From JAGQYH01 sp041393015 (lineage in GTDB: Bacteria; Bacteroidota; Bacteroidia; Chitinophagales; JADIYW01), in the NCBI GenBank assembly GCA_041393015.1, contig JAWKKV010000004.1:248001-312000 (forward strand): 64,000 nt of DNA, read 5' to 3'. The number at the start of each line of letters is the position of its first letter. Position 1 is the first letter of the stretch. Made by a program: the position numbers and the translations under genes. Of this stretch, positions 8,970 to 17,556 are shown in pieces. A model generated the notes under the pieces. That model saw only the letters and a program-made list of their open reading frames with translations, was not told the DNA's origin and did no database searches.

Positions 8970-10435
8970 TGGCCAATTTACGCGACATATTATATGGTGT
9001 AAGTATTAATGCAGTAGCTGGTAATACAGATATTGATATTAATAAACTGCAATCCAATTCTAAAGCGGTGGTGCCCAACGATGTATTTGTGGCAATTGTT
9101 GGTGGTTTAGCGGACGGTCATAAATATATTGATGGAGCTATACAATTGGGAGCAACTGCTATTGTTTGTGAGGTAATGCCAGATCAAATAATACAGGGTG
9201 TAACTTATGTTGAAGTTAAAAACAGTAGGGAAGCGCTCGCATTAATGGCGGATAACTACTTTGATCATCCATCAAGTAAATTGAAATTGGTTGGAGTGAC
9301 AGGTACCAATGGTAAAACTACCACAGTAACCATGTTGTACAATTTATTTGTAAAGTTGGGTTATCAAGTTGGCTTGTTATCTACTATCGTAAACAAGATT
9401 GGAGATAAAGTCATTGCTTCAACGCATACTACTCCGGATCCGGTAAGTATCAACGAGTTGCTAAGCGACATGGTGTTGGCGGGTTGTGATTTCGCTTTTA
9501 TGGAAGTTAGTTCTCATGCTATTCATCAAAATAGAATCGCCGGATTAACTTTTACGGGCGGTGTTTTTACCAATATTTCTAGAGATCACTTGGATTATCA
9601 CAAAGATTTCAAAGAATACATCTTTGTAAAAAAAGCATTCTTTGATCAATTGCCTGCAAATGCTTTTGCCTTAACCAATGTTGATGATAAAAGAGGAATG
9701 GTAATGGTTCAAAATACCAAAGCCAAGGTGCAAACCTATGCAGTCAATAGCATGGCTGATTTCAAAACTAAGATCATCGAAAGTTCTTTCAGTGGATTAA
9801 TTCTGGAAGTCAATAATGTTGAGTTGTATACAAGAATGGTAGGCAAATTCAACGCATATAATATCATGGCTGTTTTTGCTACCGCTGTTTTATTAGGACA
9901 AGACAATATTGAGGTGCTGGCTGCAATAAGTGCGATTGATGGAGCAGAAGGTCGCTTTGAATACATTGTTTCTAAAAGAGATAATGTAATTGGAGTAGTG
10001 GATTACGCACATACACCGGATGCTTTGAAAAATGTATTGCAAACGATTAAGGATGTAAGAACAGGTGCTGAAGAAGTGATCACATTAGTAGGCTGTGGAG
10101 GCGATAGAGATAAAGGCAAGCGACCAATGATGGCAAGAATTGCTTCGGAATATAGCGATAGAGTTATCCTAACTTCTGATAATCCAAGAAGTGAAGTGCC
10201 TTCCGTTATTTTAAAAGAAATGAAAGATGGCGTTCCAGCACATTTAACGCGCAAAGTAATGGTGGTGGAAGATAGAAGAGAAGCCATTAAAGTAGCATGC
10301 ACCATGGCACAGAAGAACGATATCCTACTTGTTGCCGGTAAAGGACATGAAAAATACCAAGAAATTAAAGGAGAGCGATTTCCTTTCGATGATAAAAAAA
10401 TATTAGCCGAAACTTTTGAAGAACTAGAGCGATAA
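8969..10435 (+). CDS. murE: MurE, UDP-MurNAc-L-Ala-D-Glu:meso-diaminopimelate ligase
   Basis: The 488-residue Mur ligase begins with a GTG that shares its G with the ftsI TAG. The ATP-binding motif GTNGKTTT is at 112-119, and the substrate-selecting motif D404-N-P-R407 is the form found in enzymes that add meso-DAP rather than lysine. Lysine for the carbamate is expected in the central domain. It adds the third residue of the stem peptide in the cytoplasm. The stop overlaps the mraY ATG by one base. Confidence 0.96.
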   Translation: MANLRDILYGVSINAVAGNTDIDINKLQSNSKAVVPNDVFVAIVGGLADGHKYIDGAIQLGATAIVCEVMPDQIIQGVTYVEVKNSREALALMADNYFDHPSSKLKLVGVTGTNGKTTTVTMLYNLFVKLGYQVGLLSTIVNKIGDKVIASTHTTPDPVSINELLSDMVLAGCDFAFMEVSSHAIHQNRIAGLTFTGGVFTNISRDHLDYHKDFKEYIFVKKAFFDQLPANAFALTNVDDKRGMVMVQNTKAKVQTYAVNSMADFKTKIIESSFSGLILEVNNVELYTRMVGKFNAYNIMAVFATAVLLGQDNIEVLAAISAIDGAEGRFEYIVSKRDNVIGVVDYAHTPDALKNVLQTIKDVRTGAEEVITLVGCGGDRDKGKRPMMARIASEYSDRVILTSDNPRSEVPSVILKEMKDGVPAHLTRKVMVVEDRREAIKVACTMAQKNDILLVAGKGHEKYQEIKGERFPFDDKKILAETFEELER

Positions 10436-11730
10436 TGTTATACAGTTTATTTAAATATTTAGATGAAACCATGAATTTGCCAGGAGCCGGCTTGTTCAAC
10501 TTCCTGACATTTCGGGCGGCTATGGCTATTCTATTATCGCTGATTTTATCAATGGTTTTTGGAAAATTAATTATCCAAAGATTGCAAAAGCTTCAAATCG
10601 GTGAGGTCGTTCGTAATCTAGGTTTAGAAGGTCAGATTCAGAAAAAGGGTACGCCAACAATGGGCGGCATCATTATCCTAATGGCAATTCTAGTTCCTTC
10701 TATTTTATTGGCTCGTTTGGATAATGTATATATCATTTTAGCTATCATTTCTACTATTTGGATGGGATTGATTGGTTTTATTGATGATTATATCAAAGTG
10801 TTTAAAAAGAATAAGGAGGGTTTAGCGGGAAGATTTAAAATCTTAGCACAAGTTGGATTGGGTTTATTGGTAGGCATCACGCTATACTTTAATGACAATG
10901 TAAAAGTTAGAGATTACGAAAATATTTACACTTATGAAGTAGTAGATGGAAAGCCTATTGGAGAGCCAATTGGTGTCGTGGCTGCAAAAGGTAAAGAGAT
11001 TCATAGTGGAGGTTATCTTGAAGGTGATAAGTTTTTTACACACGATACTCCTTCTATGAATACCAACGTACCATTTGTAAGAAACAATACTATTAATTAT
11101 GCGAGTTTCTTAAGGTTCTTAGGGAAAGGATACGAAAAATGGGCTTGGCTGATTTACATTCCTGTCGTAATTATCATTATCACGGCGGTTTCAAATGCCG
11201 CTAATTTAACGGATGGATTGGATGGTTTAGCAACGGGTGTTTCTGCTATTATCGTATTTACATTGGCCATCTTCGTTTACGTTTCAGGTAACTTAAATTT
11301 TGCCGACTACCTCAATATCATGTACATCCCTGATGTGGGTGAAATGACAATTTTCTGTGCTGCTATGTTGGGAGCTTGTATTGGATTCTTATGGTATAAT
11401 TCTTATCCGGCACAAGTATTTATGGGGGATACCGGCAGTTTAGCATTGGGTGGAATGATTGCTACAATAGCATTGATCGTGAGAAAAGAATTACTTATTC
11501 CAATTTTCTGTGGCATCTTTTTAATAGAGAATCTTTCTGTGATGTTGCAAGTAGCTTACTTCAAATACACAAGAAAAAAATACGGTGAAGGACGTCGAAT
11601 TTTTAAAATGGCTCCCTTGCATCACCATTACCAAAAGAGTGGAATGCACGAAGTGAAAATAGTAACCCGCTTCTGGATTGTAGGAATTTTATTGGCAGTA
11701 TTGGCCATCGTAACCCTAAAAATTAGATAA
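10435..11730 (+). CDS. mraY: MraY, phospho-MurNAc-pentapeptide translocase
   Basis: The 431-residue polytopic membrane enzyme makes lipid I from UDP-MurNAc-pentapeptide and undecaprenyl phosphate. Family motifs are KKGTPTMGG (about 72-80), FIDDYIKVFKKNKEGL, the catalytic NLTDGLDGLATG, and the C-terminal MAPLHHHYQKSG. It is about 70 residues longer than E. coli MraY because of a polar insertion (about residues 160-215, with DYENIYTYEVVDG) between membrane segments, a known feature of Bacteroidota MraY. murD follows after six bases. Confidence 0.96.
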   Translation: MLYSLFKYLDETMNLPGAGLFNFLTFRAAMAILLSLILSMVFGKLIIQRLQKLQIGEVVRNLGLEGQIQKKGTPTMGGIIILMAILVPSILLARLDNVYIILAIISTIWMGLIGFIDDYIKVFKKNKEGLAGRFKILAQVGLGLLVGITLYFNDNVKVRDYENIYTYEVVDGKPIGEPIGVVAAKGKEIHSGGYLEGDKFFTHDTPSMNTNVPFVRNNTINYASFLRFLGKGYEKWAWLIYIPVVIIIITAVSNAANLTDGLDGLATGVSAIIVFTLAIFVYVSGNLNFADYLNIMYIPDVGEMTIFCAAMLGACIGFLWYNSYPAQVFMGDTGSLALGGMIATIALIVRKELLIPIFCGIFLIENLSVMLQVAYFKYTRKKYGEGRRIFKMAPLHHHYQKSGMHEVKIVTRFWIVGILLAVLAIVTLKIR

Positions 11731-11736
11731 GTAAAA

Positions 11737-13106
11737 ATGACCGATAAGATAAATATAGATCAAATGCCAAATGGACAAAAACGTATAGTTGTTTTGGGTG
11801 CAGGAGAGAGCGGTGTAGGTGCTGCGATCTTAGCGCAACAAAAAGGTTATGATGTATTTGTTTCTGATTTTGGAAAAATTAAAGATCATTTTAAAGAGGA
11901 ATTAATAGCACATCAAATTGCTTTTGAGGAGCAACTGCATACCGAAGAAAGGATTTTAAATGCTGATATCGTAGTTAAAAGTCCTGGTATTCCAGAGAAA
12001 GTAGCCATCATTAAAAAGATTAGAGATAAGAAGATTGCTATTGTTTCTGAGATAGAATGGGCGGCTAAATTTATTGATGGAACAATTGTAGCGATTACAG
12101 GAAGTAATGGTAAAACGACCACCACTTCTTTAACGCATCATATCCTTGAAAAAGCAGGATTGGATGTTGCAGTGGCTGGTAACATCGGTAAAAGCTTAGC
12201 ACGAACTGTATCGGAGAAAAACTTTGATTACTACGTAGTAGAGGTGAGTAGTTTTCAATTAGATGATATCGAAACTTTTAAGCCTCACATTTCTGTGATT
12301 ATGAACATTACAGAAGATCATTTAGACCGTTACAATTACAACTTTGACGAATACATCGCTTCTAAAATGGCGATTACAAAGAATCAAGACAAAAATGATT
12401 ATTGCATCTATTGTTTAGATGATGCAGTAACTAAACAAAATATTCAAGCTGTAAAAAACACTACTTGTATTCCTTTTTCTTGGGAAGAAAGTGTCAGCGA
12501 AGGAGCTTTTATTCAAGACGATCAATTCATATTTCAGTTAAAAAAAAACGATTTACCATGCCATTTAGAGAATTTGCATTAGCAGGAAGACACAATCATT
12601 ACAACGCAATGGCCGCAGGAATTGCTGCCAAATTATTAGGCGTTAGAAAAGATATTATCCGTGAAAGTTTACAAGATTTTAAAAGTCTGGAGCATAGAAT
12701 GGAGTATGTTTTAACCATTAGAGGAATCGAATTTATCAATGATTCAAAAGCGACCAACGTAAACAGCACTTGGTTTGCACTGGAATCTATGAACAAAGAT
12801 ATTATTTGGATTGCTGGTGGAAAAGACAAAGGCAACGATTACGAAGAGCTGAAAAAATTAGTAGGCAAAAGAGTGAAAGCAATTATCTGCCTAGGAGTTG
12901 ATAACGAAAAATTACACGCTGCATTTGCAAGTGAGGTAGGCTATATCGTAGATACCCAAAGCATGGAAGAAGCGGTGAAAATGGCTTACAATTTAGCTGG
13001 AAAAGGGGAGGCAGTATTGTTGTCACCAGCTTGTGCCAGCTTCGATCTTTTTGATAATTACGAAGATAGAGGTAAGCAATTTAAAAGAGCAGTAAGATCG
13101 TTGTAA
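11737..13106 (+). CDS. murD: MurD, UDP-MurNAc-L-Ala:D-glutamate ligase, interrupted by a -1 frameshift
   Basis: Two overlapping frames together encode one MurD. The first (11737-12582, 281 residues) holds the nucleotide-sensing N-terminal domain (VLGAGESGVGAA) and the ATP site AITGSNGKTTTT, then runs into a stop. The second carries the C-terminal domain from MPFREFALAGRHNHYN (GRHN is the Mur ligase signature) through FINDSKATN to 13106. The join lies in an A9 run (12540-12548): a -1 shift there gives a continuous protein of about 456 residues, the normal family length. Without it the C-terminal substrate domain is lost, which should be lethal for an essential gene with intact neighbours. A one-base homopolymer error in the sequence is the simplest explanation; slippage is the alternative. 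Confidence 0.9.
12540..12549 (+). other. candidate -1 slippery site in murD (A AAA AAC)
   Basis: Read in the murD zero frame the codons are TTA AAA AAA AAC GAT, so bases 12543-12549 form A AAA AAC, a textbook X XXY YYZ heptamer. A -1 slip here leads to CGA TTT ACC ATG and straight into the C-terminal MurD domain. I see no clear stimulatory hairpin in the following 60 bases and no upstream Shine-Dalgarno-like stimulator. A polymerase slippage on A9 would give the same result. Confidence 0.55.
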
Positions 13107-13134
13107 AAGTATTAAGTATAAAGTAATAAGAATC
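13107..13134 (+). repeat. 7-bp-period degenerate tandem repeat before ftsW
   Basis: Four units in exact 7-bp register (AAGTATT, AAGTATA, AAGTAAT, AAGAATC) fill the gap between murD and ftsW and end 5 bases before the ftsW ATG. The unit is nearly the same as at 43265-43292 and 39485-39512. Confidence 0.75.
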
Positions 13135-13139
13135 AAGGA

Positions 13140-14300
13140 ATGCTTAGAAATGTAGTTGAAAATATAAAAGGTGATAGATATATCTGGATGATCATAATGG
13201 CATTATCCGCGATATCTCTATTGGCTGTTTATAGTTCTACTCGAACATTGGCGTATAAATATCACGCTGGAGATACCGAGTACTATCTTTTCAAGCATCT
13301 ATTTATTTTGAGTTTAGGTTTAATGATGGTGTACTTGGCGCATCGAGTGGATTATAGATATTATTCTAGGATTGCTCAATTGCTGTTGATTATATCTATT
13401 CCATTGTTATTCTATACCATATTTTTTGGAGTGGAATTAAATGATGCAAAAAGATGGATTACATTGCCTATCGTCAATCTGTCGTTTCAAACATCAGATT
13501 TAGCTAAACTCTCCTTGATTATGTATACTGCTAGAACCTTATCGAAACGGCAAGGTGTGGTAGATTCATTTCAAAAGGCGTTCGTACCTGTGATTGTTCC
13601 AATTTTAATCGTTTGTGGTTTAATCGCTCCGGCTGACCTTTCTAGTGCTGCCATCTTATTTATGACCTGCTTGATCATCATGTTTATTGGCCGTGTAAAT
13701 ATTAAATATATCGGTGCAACTATTATAGGTGGAGCAATGGTTTTAGGCATTATTATTTTAATTGGTTATGCTATTCCTGGATCTACTAGAATGGATACAT
13801 GGATGAGTAGGATAGATGAATTTCTTAATCCGGATGTCATTTCTTATCAAAGAGAACAAGCGAACATTGCTATTGCTAATGGAGGAATCTTTCGTTTGGC
13901 GCCTGGAAAAAGTATTCAATGTAACTTCTTACCACATTCTTATTCCGATAATATTTATTCCACCATTATTGAAGAGTATGGCTTGATTGGCGGAGCATTT
14001 GTATTGTTCCTGTATCTATTTCTTTTGTGGAGAGTCATCAGAATCATTGGTAAAAGTCCAAGAGCATTTGGGGCATTATTGGCTGTTGGATTGGGAATGA
14101 GTTTAGTGATCCAAGCCCTTATTCATATGGGCGTAAATGTCGGCCTATTACCGGTAACCGGTTTAACACTGCCATTAGTGAGTATGGGAGGAACCTCCAT
14201 TTGGTTCAATGGTATTGCGCTGGGAATAATATTAAGTGTAAGCGTAAATATAGAAGAACGAGAAGAAAGTAAATTGGCAATGAGTGAAGCTGATGTATAA
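13140..14300 (+). CDS. ftsW: FtsW, septal SEDS peptidoglycan polymerase
   Basis: The 386-residue polytopic membrane protein of the SEDS family has about ten hydrophobic segments. Family motifs include DAKRWITLP near residue 101, the periplasmic FLPHSYSDNIYSTIIEEYGLIGG, and the C-terminal VTGLTLPLVSMGGTSIW. FtsW polymerises lipid II at the septum with FtsI. RodA shares the fold, but the location between murD and murG identifies FtsW. A heptamer tandem repeat occupies the leader immediately upstream of the ATG. Confidence 0.95.
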   Translation: MLRNVVENIKGDRYIWMIIMALSAISLLAVYSSTRTLAYKYHAGDTEYYLFKHLFILSLGLMMVYLAHRVDYRYYSRIAQLLLIISIPLLFYTIFFGVELNDAKRWITLPIVNLSFQTSDLAKLSLIMYTARTLSKRQGVVDSFQKAFVPVIVPILIVCGLIAPADLSSAAILFMTCLIIMFIGRVNIKYIGATIIGGAMVLGIIILIGYAIPGSTRMDTWMSRIDEFLNPDVISYQREQANIAIANGGIFRLAPGKSIQCNFLPHSYSDNIYSTIIEEYGLIGGAFVLFLYLFLLWRVIRIIGKSPRAFGALLAVGLGMSLVIQALIHMGVNVGLLPVTGLTLPLVSMGGTSIWFNGIALGIILSVSVNIEEREESKLAMSEADV

Positions 14301-14325
14301 TTGATTAAGAAAGAACAGCAAATAA

Positions 14326-15438
14326 TTGAATAAAGAAAAAACATATAAAGTCATTATTTCCGGAGGAGGAACTGGAGGACATGTATTCCCAGCCATAGCA
14401 ATTGCTAATGGCCTAAAGGAAATGCTGTCTTCTGTGGAGATTTTATTTGTTGGTGCTAATGGTAAGCTAGAAATGACGAAAGTGCCAGAAGCAGGATATA
14501 AAATTGTGGGTTTGAGTATTAGTGGATTCCAAAGAAGTTTATCGCTTCGTAATTTACTATTCCCATTTAAATTGATCATTAGCTTAATTCGGTCTTTTAT
14601 CATTGTTAGAAAATTTAAGCCGGATGTAGCTATTGGAGTAGGTGGATATGCGAGCGGTCCGTTATTATATGCTGCAGCAAAAAAAGGAGTGCCAACTGTA
14701 ATACAAGAGCAAAATTCTTATCCGGGTATTACCAATAAGTTGTTAGCTAAAAAAGCGGCTAAAATTTGTGTGGCATATGATGGATTAGATAGATTTTTTG
14801 TCAATAACAAAATTATCAAAACAGGAAATCCTGTGCGCAAAGAGATTACTCAGATTTCGATGGATCAAATTGCTGCCAAGGAATATTTTGGTTTTGAAAG
14901 AGATAGATCATTGATATTAGTCATTGGCGGAAGTTTAGGTGCTAGAACGTTAAATGAAAGTCTTTTTAATGGTTTAGATAAGATAAAAGATGAAAGTGTT
15001 CAATTGCTTTGGCAGTGCGGAAAATTATATTTCGATGAGTTCAATAATCAATTGAATAAAGAGAAATTCAAGAATGTTCAATTGACCAAATTCATAACAG
15101 AAATGGACAAGGCTTATGCCGCTGCAGATTTAATTATTTCAAGAGCAGGGGCATTATCCATTTCAGAATTGTGCTTGATAGGCAAGCCGGTAATTTTAGT
15201 GCCGTCACCTAATGTTTCCGAAGATCATCAAACAAAAAATGCCATGGCATTAGTAGATAATAATGCTGCGGTAATGGTAAAAGATGTGGAAGCAAGAGAG
15301 GATTTAGTTGTGGATGCCATCAAATTATTGAGGAATAAAAACAAAATGGAAGAATTGGGAACCAACATAAAAAAAATGGCTTATCCCAACGCTACAGAGA
15401 ATATAGTACAAGAGATTATTAACATTATTAAAGCATAA
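14326..15438 (+). CDS. murG: MurG, lipid II-forming GlcNAc transferase
   Basis: The 370-residue GT-B glycosyltransferase transfers GlcNAc to lipid I on the cytoplasmic membrane face. The N-terminal glycine-rich loop ISGGGTGGHVFPA, GVGGYASGPLL, VIQEQNSYPGITN and the C-domain donor site VIGGSLGARTLN and SRAGALSISEL are all present. Start is a TTG at 14326; no ATG occurs before the glycine-rich loop. The murC start lies one base after its stop. Confidence 0.95.
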   Translation: MNKEKTYKVIISGGGTGGHVFPAIAIANGLKEMLSSVEILFVGANGKLEMTKVPEAGYKIVGLSISGFQRSLSLRNLLFPFKLIISLIRSFIIVRKFKPDVAIGVGGYASGPLLYAAAKKGVPTVIQEQNSYPGITNKLLAKKAAKICVAYDGLDRFFVNNKIIKTGNPVRKEITQISMDQIAAKEYFGFERDRSLILVIGGSLGARTLNESLFNGLDKIKDESVQLLWQCGKLYFDEFNNQLNKEKFKNVQLTKFITEMDKAYAAADLIISRAGALSISELCLIGKPVILVPSPNVSEDHQTKNAMALVDNNAAVMVKDVEAREDLVVDAIKLLRNKNKMEELGTNIKKMAYPNATENIVQEIINIIKA

Positions 15439-15439
15439 A

Positions 15440-16777
15440 TTGAATTTTAAAAACATACATAGCATCTATTTTATTGGCATTGGTGGCATTGGTATGTCGG
15501 CATTGGCAAGGCACTTTAACCAAAATGGTTTTAAGGTGTCCGGCTACGATAAAACAGCTACTTCATTAACCAAGCAATTGGAAGGGGAAGGTATGTCTAT
15601 CACTTATGTAGATTCAATTGAAACGCTTCAGAAAAATGCAGATTTAATCATTTATACGCCTGCTATTCCAAAAGATCATTTACAATTTAATTTCTATAAA
15701 AATGGAGATTATAACTTGCATAAAAGGGCAGCAGTTTTAGGTTGGATCACTAACAATAGAAAAGGATTGGCAGTTGCTGGTTCCCATGGTAAAACATCAA
15801 CAAGTGCTATACTAAATCACATTTTACAAACAGCGAATTATAAGTGCGCTTCATTTTTAGGAGGTATCAGTTTAAACTACAATACCAATTACATCAAAGG
15901 CGATGAATATTGTATTGCGGAAGCTGATGAGTTCGATAGAAGCTTTCATCAATTGCATCCAATGGGCGCCATTATCACATCGGTTGACACAGATCATTTA
16001 GATGTTTATGGTAATTATGATTCCATTAAAGAAGCATTTAAACAGTTTGCCGCTCAAGTAAAGGATACATTAGTTTATAATATATCTGTGCCAAGAGAGG
16101 TAATCAATCCAGACATTCCAACCATCAGCTATGGTTTAGACAATACAGCCGATTTCTATCCTTCTAAAATTGAAGTAAAAGATGGTAGATACCATTATGA
16201 TGTCACTCATCCTGATGGAGTTATTGAAGGCATTGTTTTACAAGGTGGCGGAAGACATAATGTAGAAAATACGATTGGCGCAATGGCGTTAGCGCATAGC
16301 ATTGGAGTGGATGCAGCAACGATAAAAGAAGCTATTAGCACTTACAAAGGTGTTCATAGAAGATTTGAGATTCATATTGAAAGAGATGATTTTGTCTATA
16401 TAGACGATTATGCGCATCATCCAAGAGAGATTGAAGTGACATTAGAAACGGCTAGAGAATTGTACCAAGGTAAAAAACTGACCGTAGTCTTTCAACCGCA
16501 TCTCTTTAGCAGAACAAACGACTTGAAAGAAGGTTTGGCTAAATCATTGAATATGGCAGATGAAGTTTTCCTAATGGATATCTATCCTGCAAGGGAAAAA
16601 CCCATCGAAGGTGTTACGAGTGGAGTTATTTACAGCCTGTTAACAAATTCTAAGCACTTAGTGCCTAAAAATCAAGTAATTACAGAGTTATTAGAGGATA
16701 AATTGGAATTATTACTAACGATTGGTGCGGGCGACATCGATACGTTGGTAAAACCCATTATTGAAAATTATAATTAA
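15440..16777 (+). CDS. murC: MurC, UDP-N-acetylmuramate:L-alanine ligase
   Basis: The 445-residue first Mur ligase has the dinucleotide-like loop YFIGIGGIGMSALA, the ATP motif AGSHGKTSTSA, the central EADEFDRSF and the C-terminal DDYAHHPREIE. It starts at a TTG, like murG and ftsQ, giving the usual MNF-KNIHSIYFIGIGGIG N-terminus. Only two bases separate it from ftsQ. It catalyses the first peptide addition in the pathway continued by MurD and MurE in this operon; murF is not in the window. Confidence 0.96.
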   Translation: MNFKNIHSIYFIGIGGIGMSALARHFNQNGFKVSGYDKTATSLTKQLEGEGMSITYVDSIETLQKNADLIIYTPAIPKDHLQFNFYKNGDYNLHKRAAVLGWITNNRKGLAVAGSHGKTSTSAILNHILQTANYKCASFLGGISLNYNTNYIKGDEYCIAEADEFDRSFHQLHPMGAIITSVDTDHLDVYGNYDSIKEAFKQFAAQVKDTLVYNISVPREVINPDIPTISYGLDNTADFYPSKIEVKDGRYHYDVTHPDGVIEGIVLQGGGRHNVENTIGAMALAHSIGVDAATIKEAISTYKGVHRRFEIHIERDDFVYIDDYAHHPREIEVTLETARELYQGKKLTVVFQPHLFSRTNDLKEGLAKSLNMADEVFLMDIYPAREKPIEGVTSGVIYSLLTNSKHLVPKNQVITELLEDKLELLLTIGAGDIDTLVKPIIENYN

Positions 16778-16779
16778 AG

Positions 16780-17544
16780 TTGAAAAAGACAACTAAAAAC
16801 ATATTGATTAAAGTTGGTTTCATGCTGTTTACGGCCATGTTCATGACCCTCGCTATCTCAGCAAAAATGGTGAGAGATAAGCAAGTGATAACAGATATGA
16901 AAATAGACATCGATCACACCACAGGTAATTTCTTCATTACTGATGAAGATGTTATGCAGCAGTTGGCAGATATGCTACCTGATAGTGGTCAAGTGATGCA
17001 CATCGAATATCTAAAACAATTAGAAGAAAACTTGCAAAAAATAGCACAAGTAAAAGAAAGCAATGTTTTTGTAAACAATATTGGACAGTTAACTATAGAC
17101 ATCAAACAAAGAAAGCCGATTTATAGAATTATAAAACCAAACATGAAATCTTACTATGTAGATCCTAGTGGGTTTAAATTTCCGGTTTCTAAAAAATATA
17201 CGGCTAATGTTCCGGTGGTAACAGGATTTATTGCAGATAATGGTTTAGATACCGGCTTAATCGTAACGGAAAGAAGTAAGGAGATTAAAGAGGTGATGGA
17301 TTACATTTTGAACGATCCATTTTTAACCGCTCAATTCGGTCAAGTTGATATCACTGATAAAGGAGAAATGGAATTGGTGCCTAGAGTTGGAAATCATGTT
17401 GTTGTTATTGGCGATAGCAAGAACTTAGAAGATAAAATAAAGAGGTTGAAAGTTTTTTATAAGGAAGGATTAACCAAAACAGGTTGGAATGCCTATAAAG
17501 TTATCAATGTAAAATATAAAGACCAGGTGGTTTGCTCAAAATAA
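16780..17544 (+). CDS. ftsQ: FtsQ-like divisome protein
   Basis: The 254-residue bitopic protein has a short cytoplasmic tail, one membrane segment at about 10-30 (LIKVGFMLFTAMFMTLAISA), and a periplasmic POTRA/beta-domain region, including VKESNVFVNNIGQLTIDIKQRKPIYRI as the typical FtsQ beta stretch (quoted in two parts by reading about residues 91-118). FtsQ bridges FtsBL and the cytoplasmic divisome. Start is TTG. Position between murC and ftsA strongly supports the call despite low family conservation. Confidence 0.88.
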   Translation: MKKTTKNILIKVGFMLFTAMFMTLAISAKMVRDKQVITDMKIDIDHTTGNFFITDEDVMQQLADMLPDSGQVMHIEYLKQLEENLQKIAQVKESNVFVNNIGQLTIDIKQRKPIYRIIKPNMKSYYVDPSGFKFPVSKKYTANVPVVTGFIADNGLDTGLIVTERSKEIKEVMDYILNDPFLTAQFGQVDITDKGEMELVPRVGNHVVVIGDSKNLEDKIKRLKVFYKEGLTKTGWNAYKVINVKYKDQVVCSK

Positions 17545-17556
17545 AAAAGTATTAGA

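Noticed and set aside
12465..13106. A separate 213-residue gene overlapping the end of murD
   Set aside because: Its first 25 or so residues are the out-of-frame reading of murD; only the part after the A9 run is real MurD C-terminal domain, so it is part of murD and not a gene.
13107..13134. CRISPR-like or phage attachment repeats in the intergenic arrays
   Set aside because: Units are 7-8 bp without spacers, no cas genes or integrase are present, and no tRNA 3' end is duplicated.
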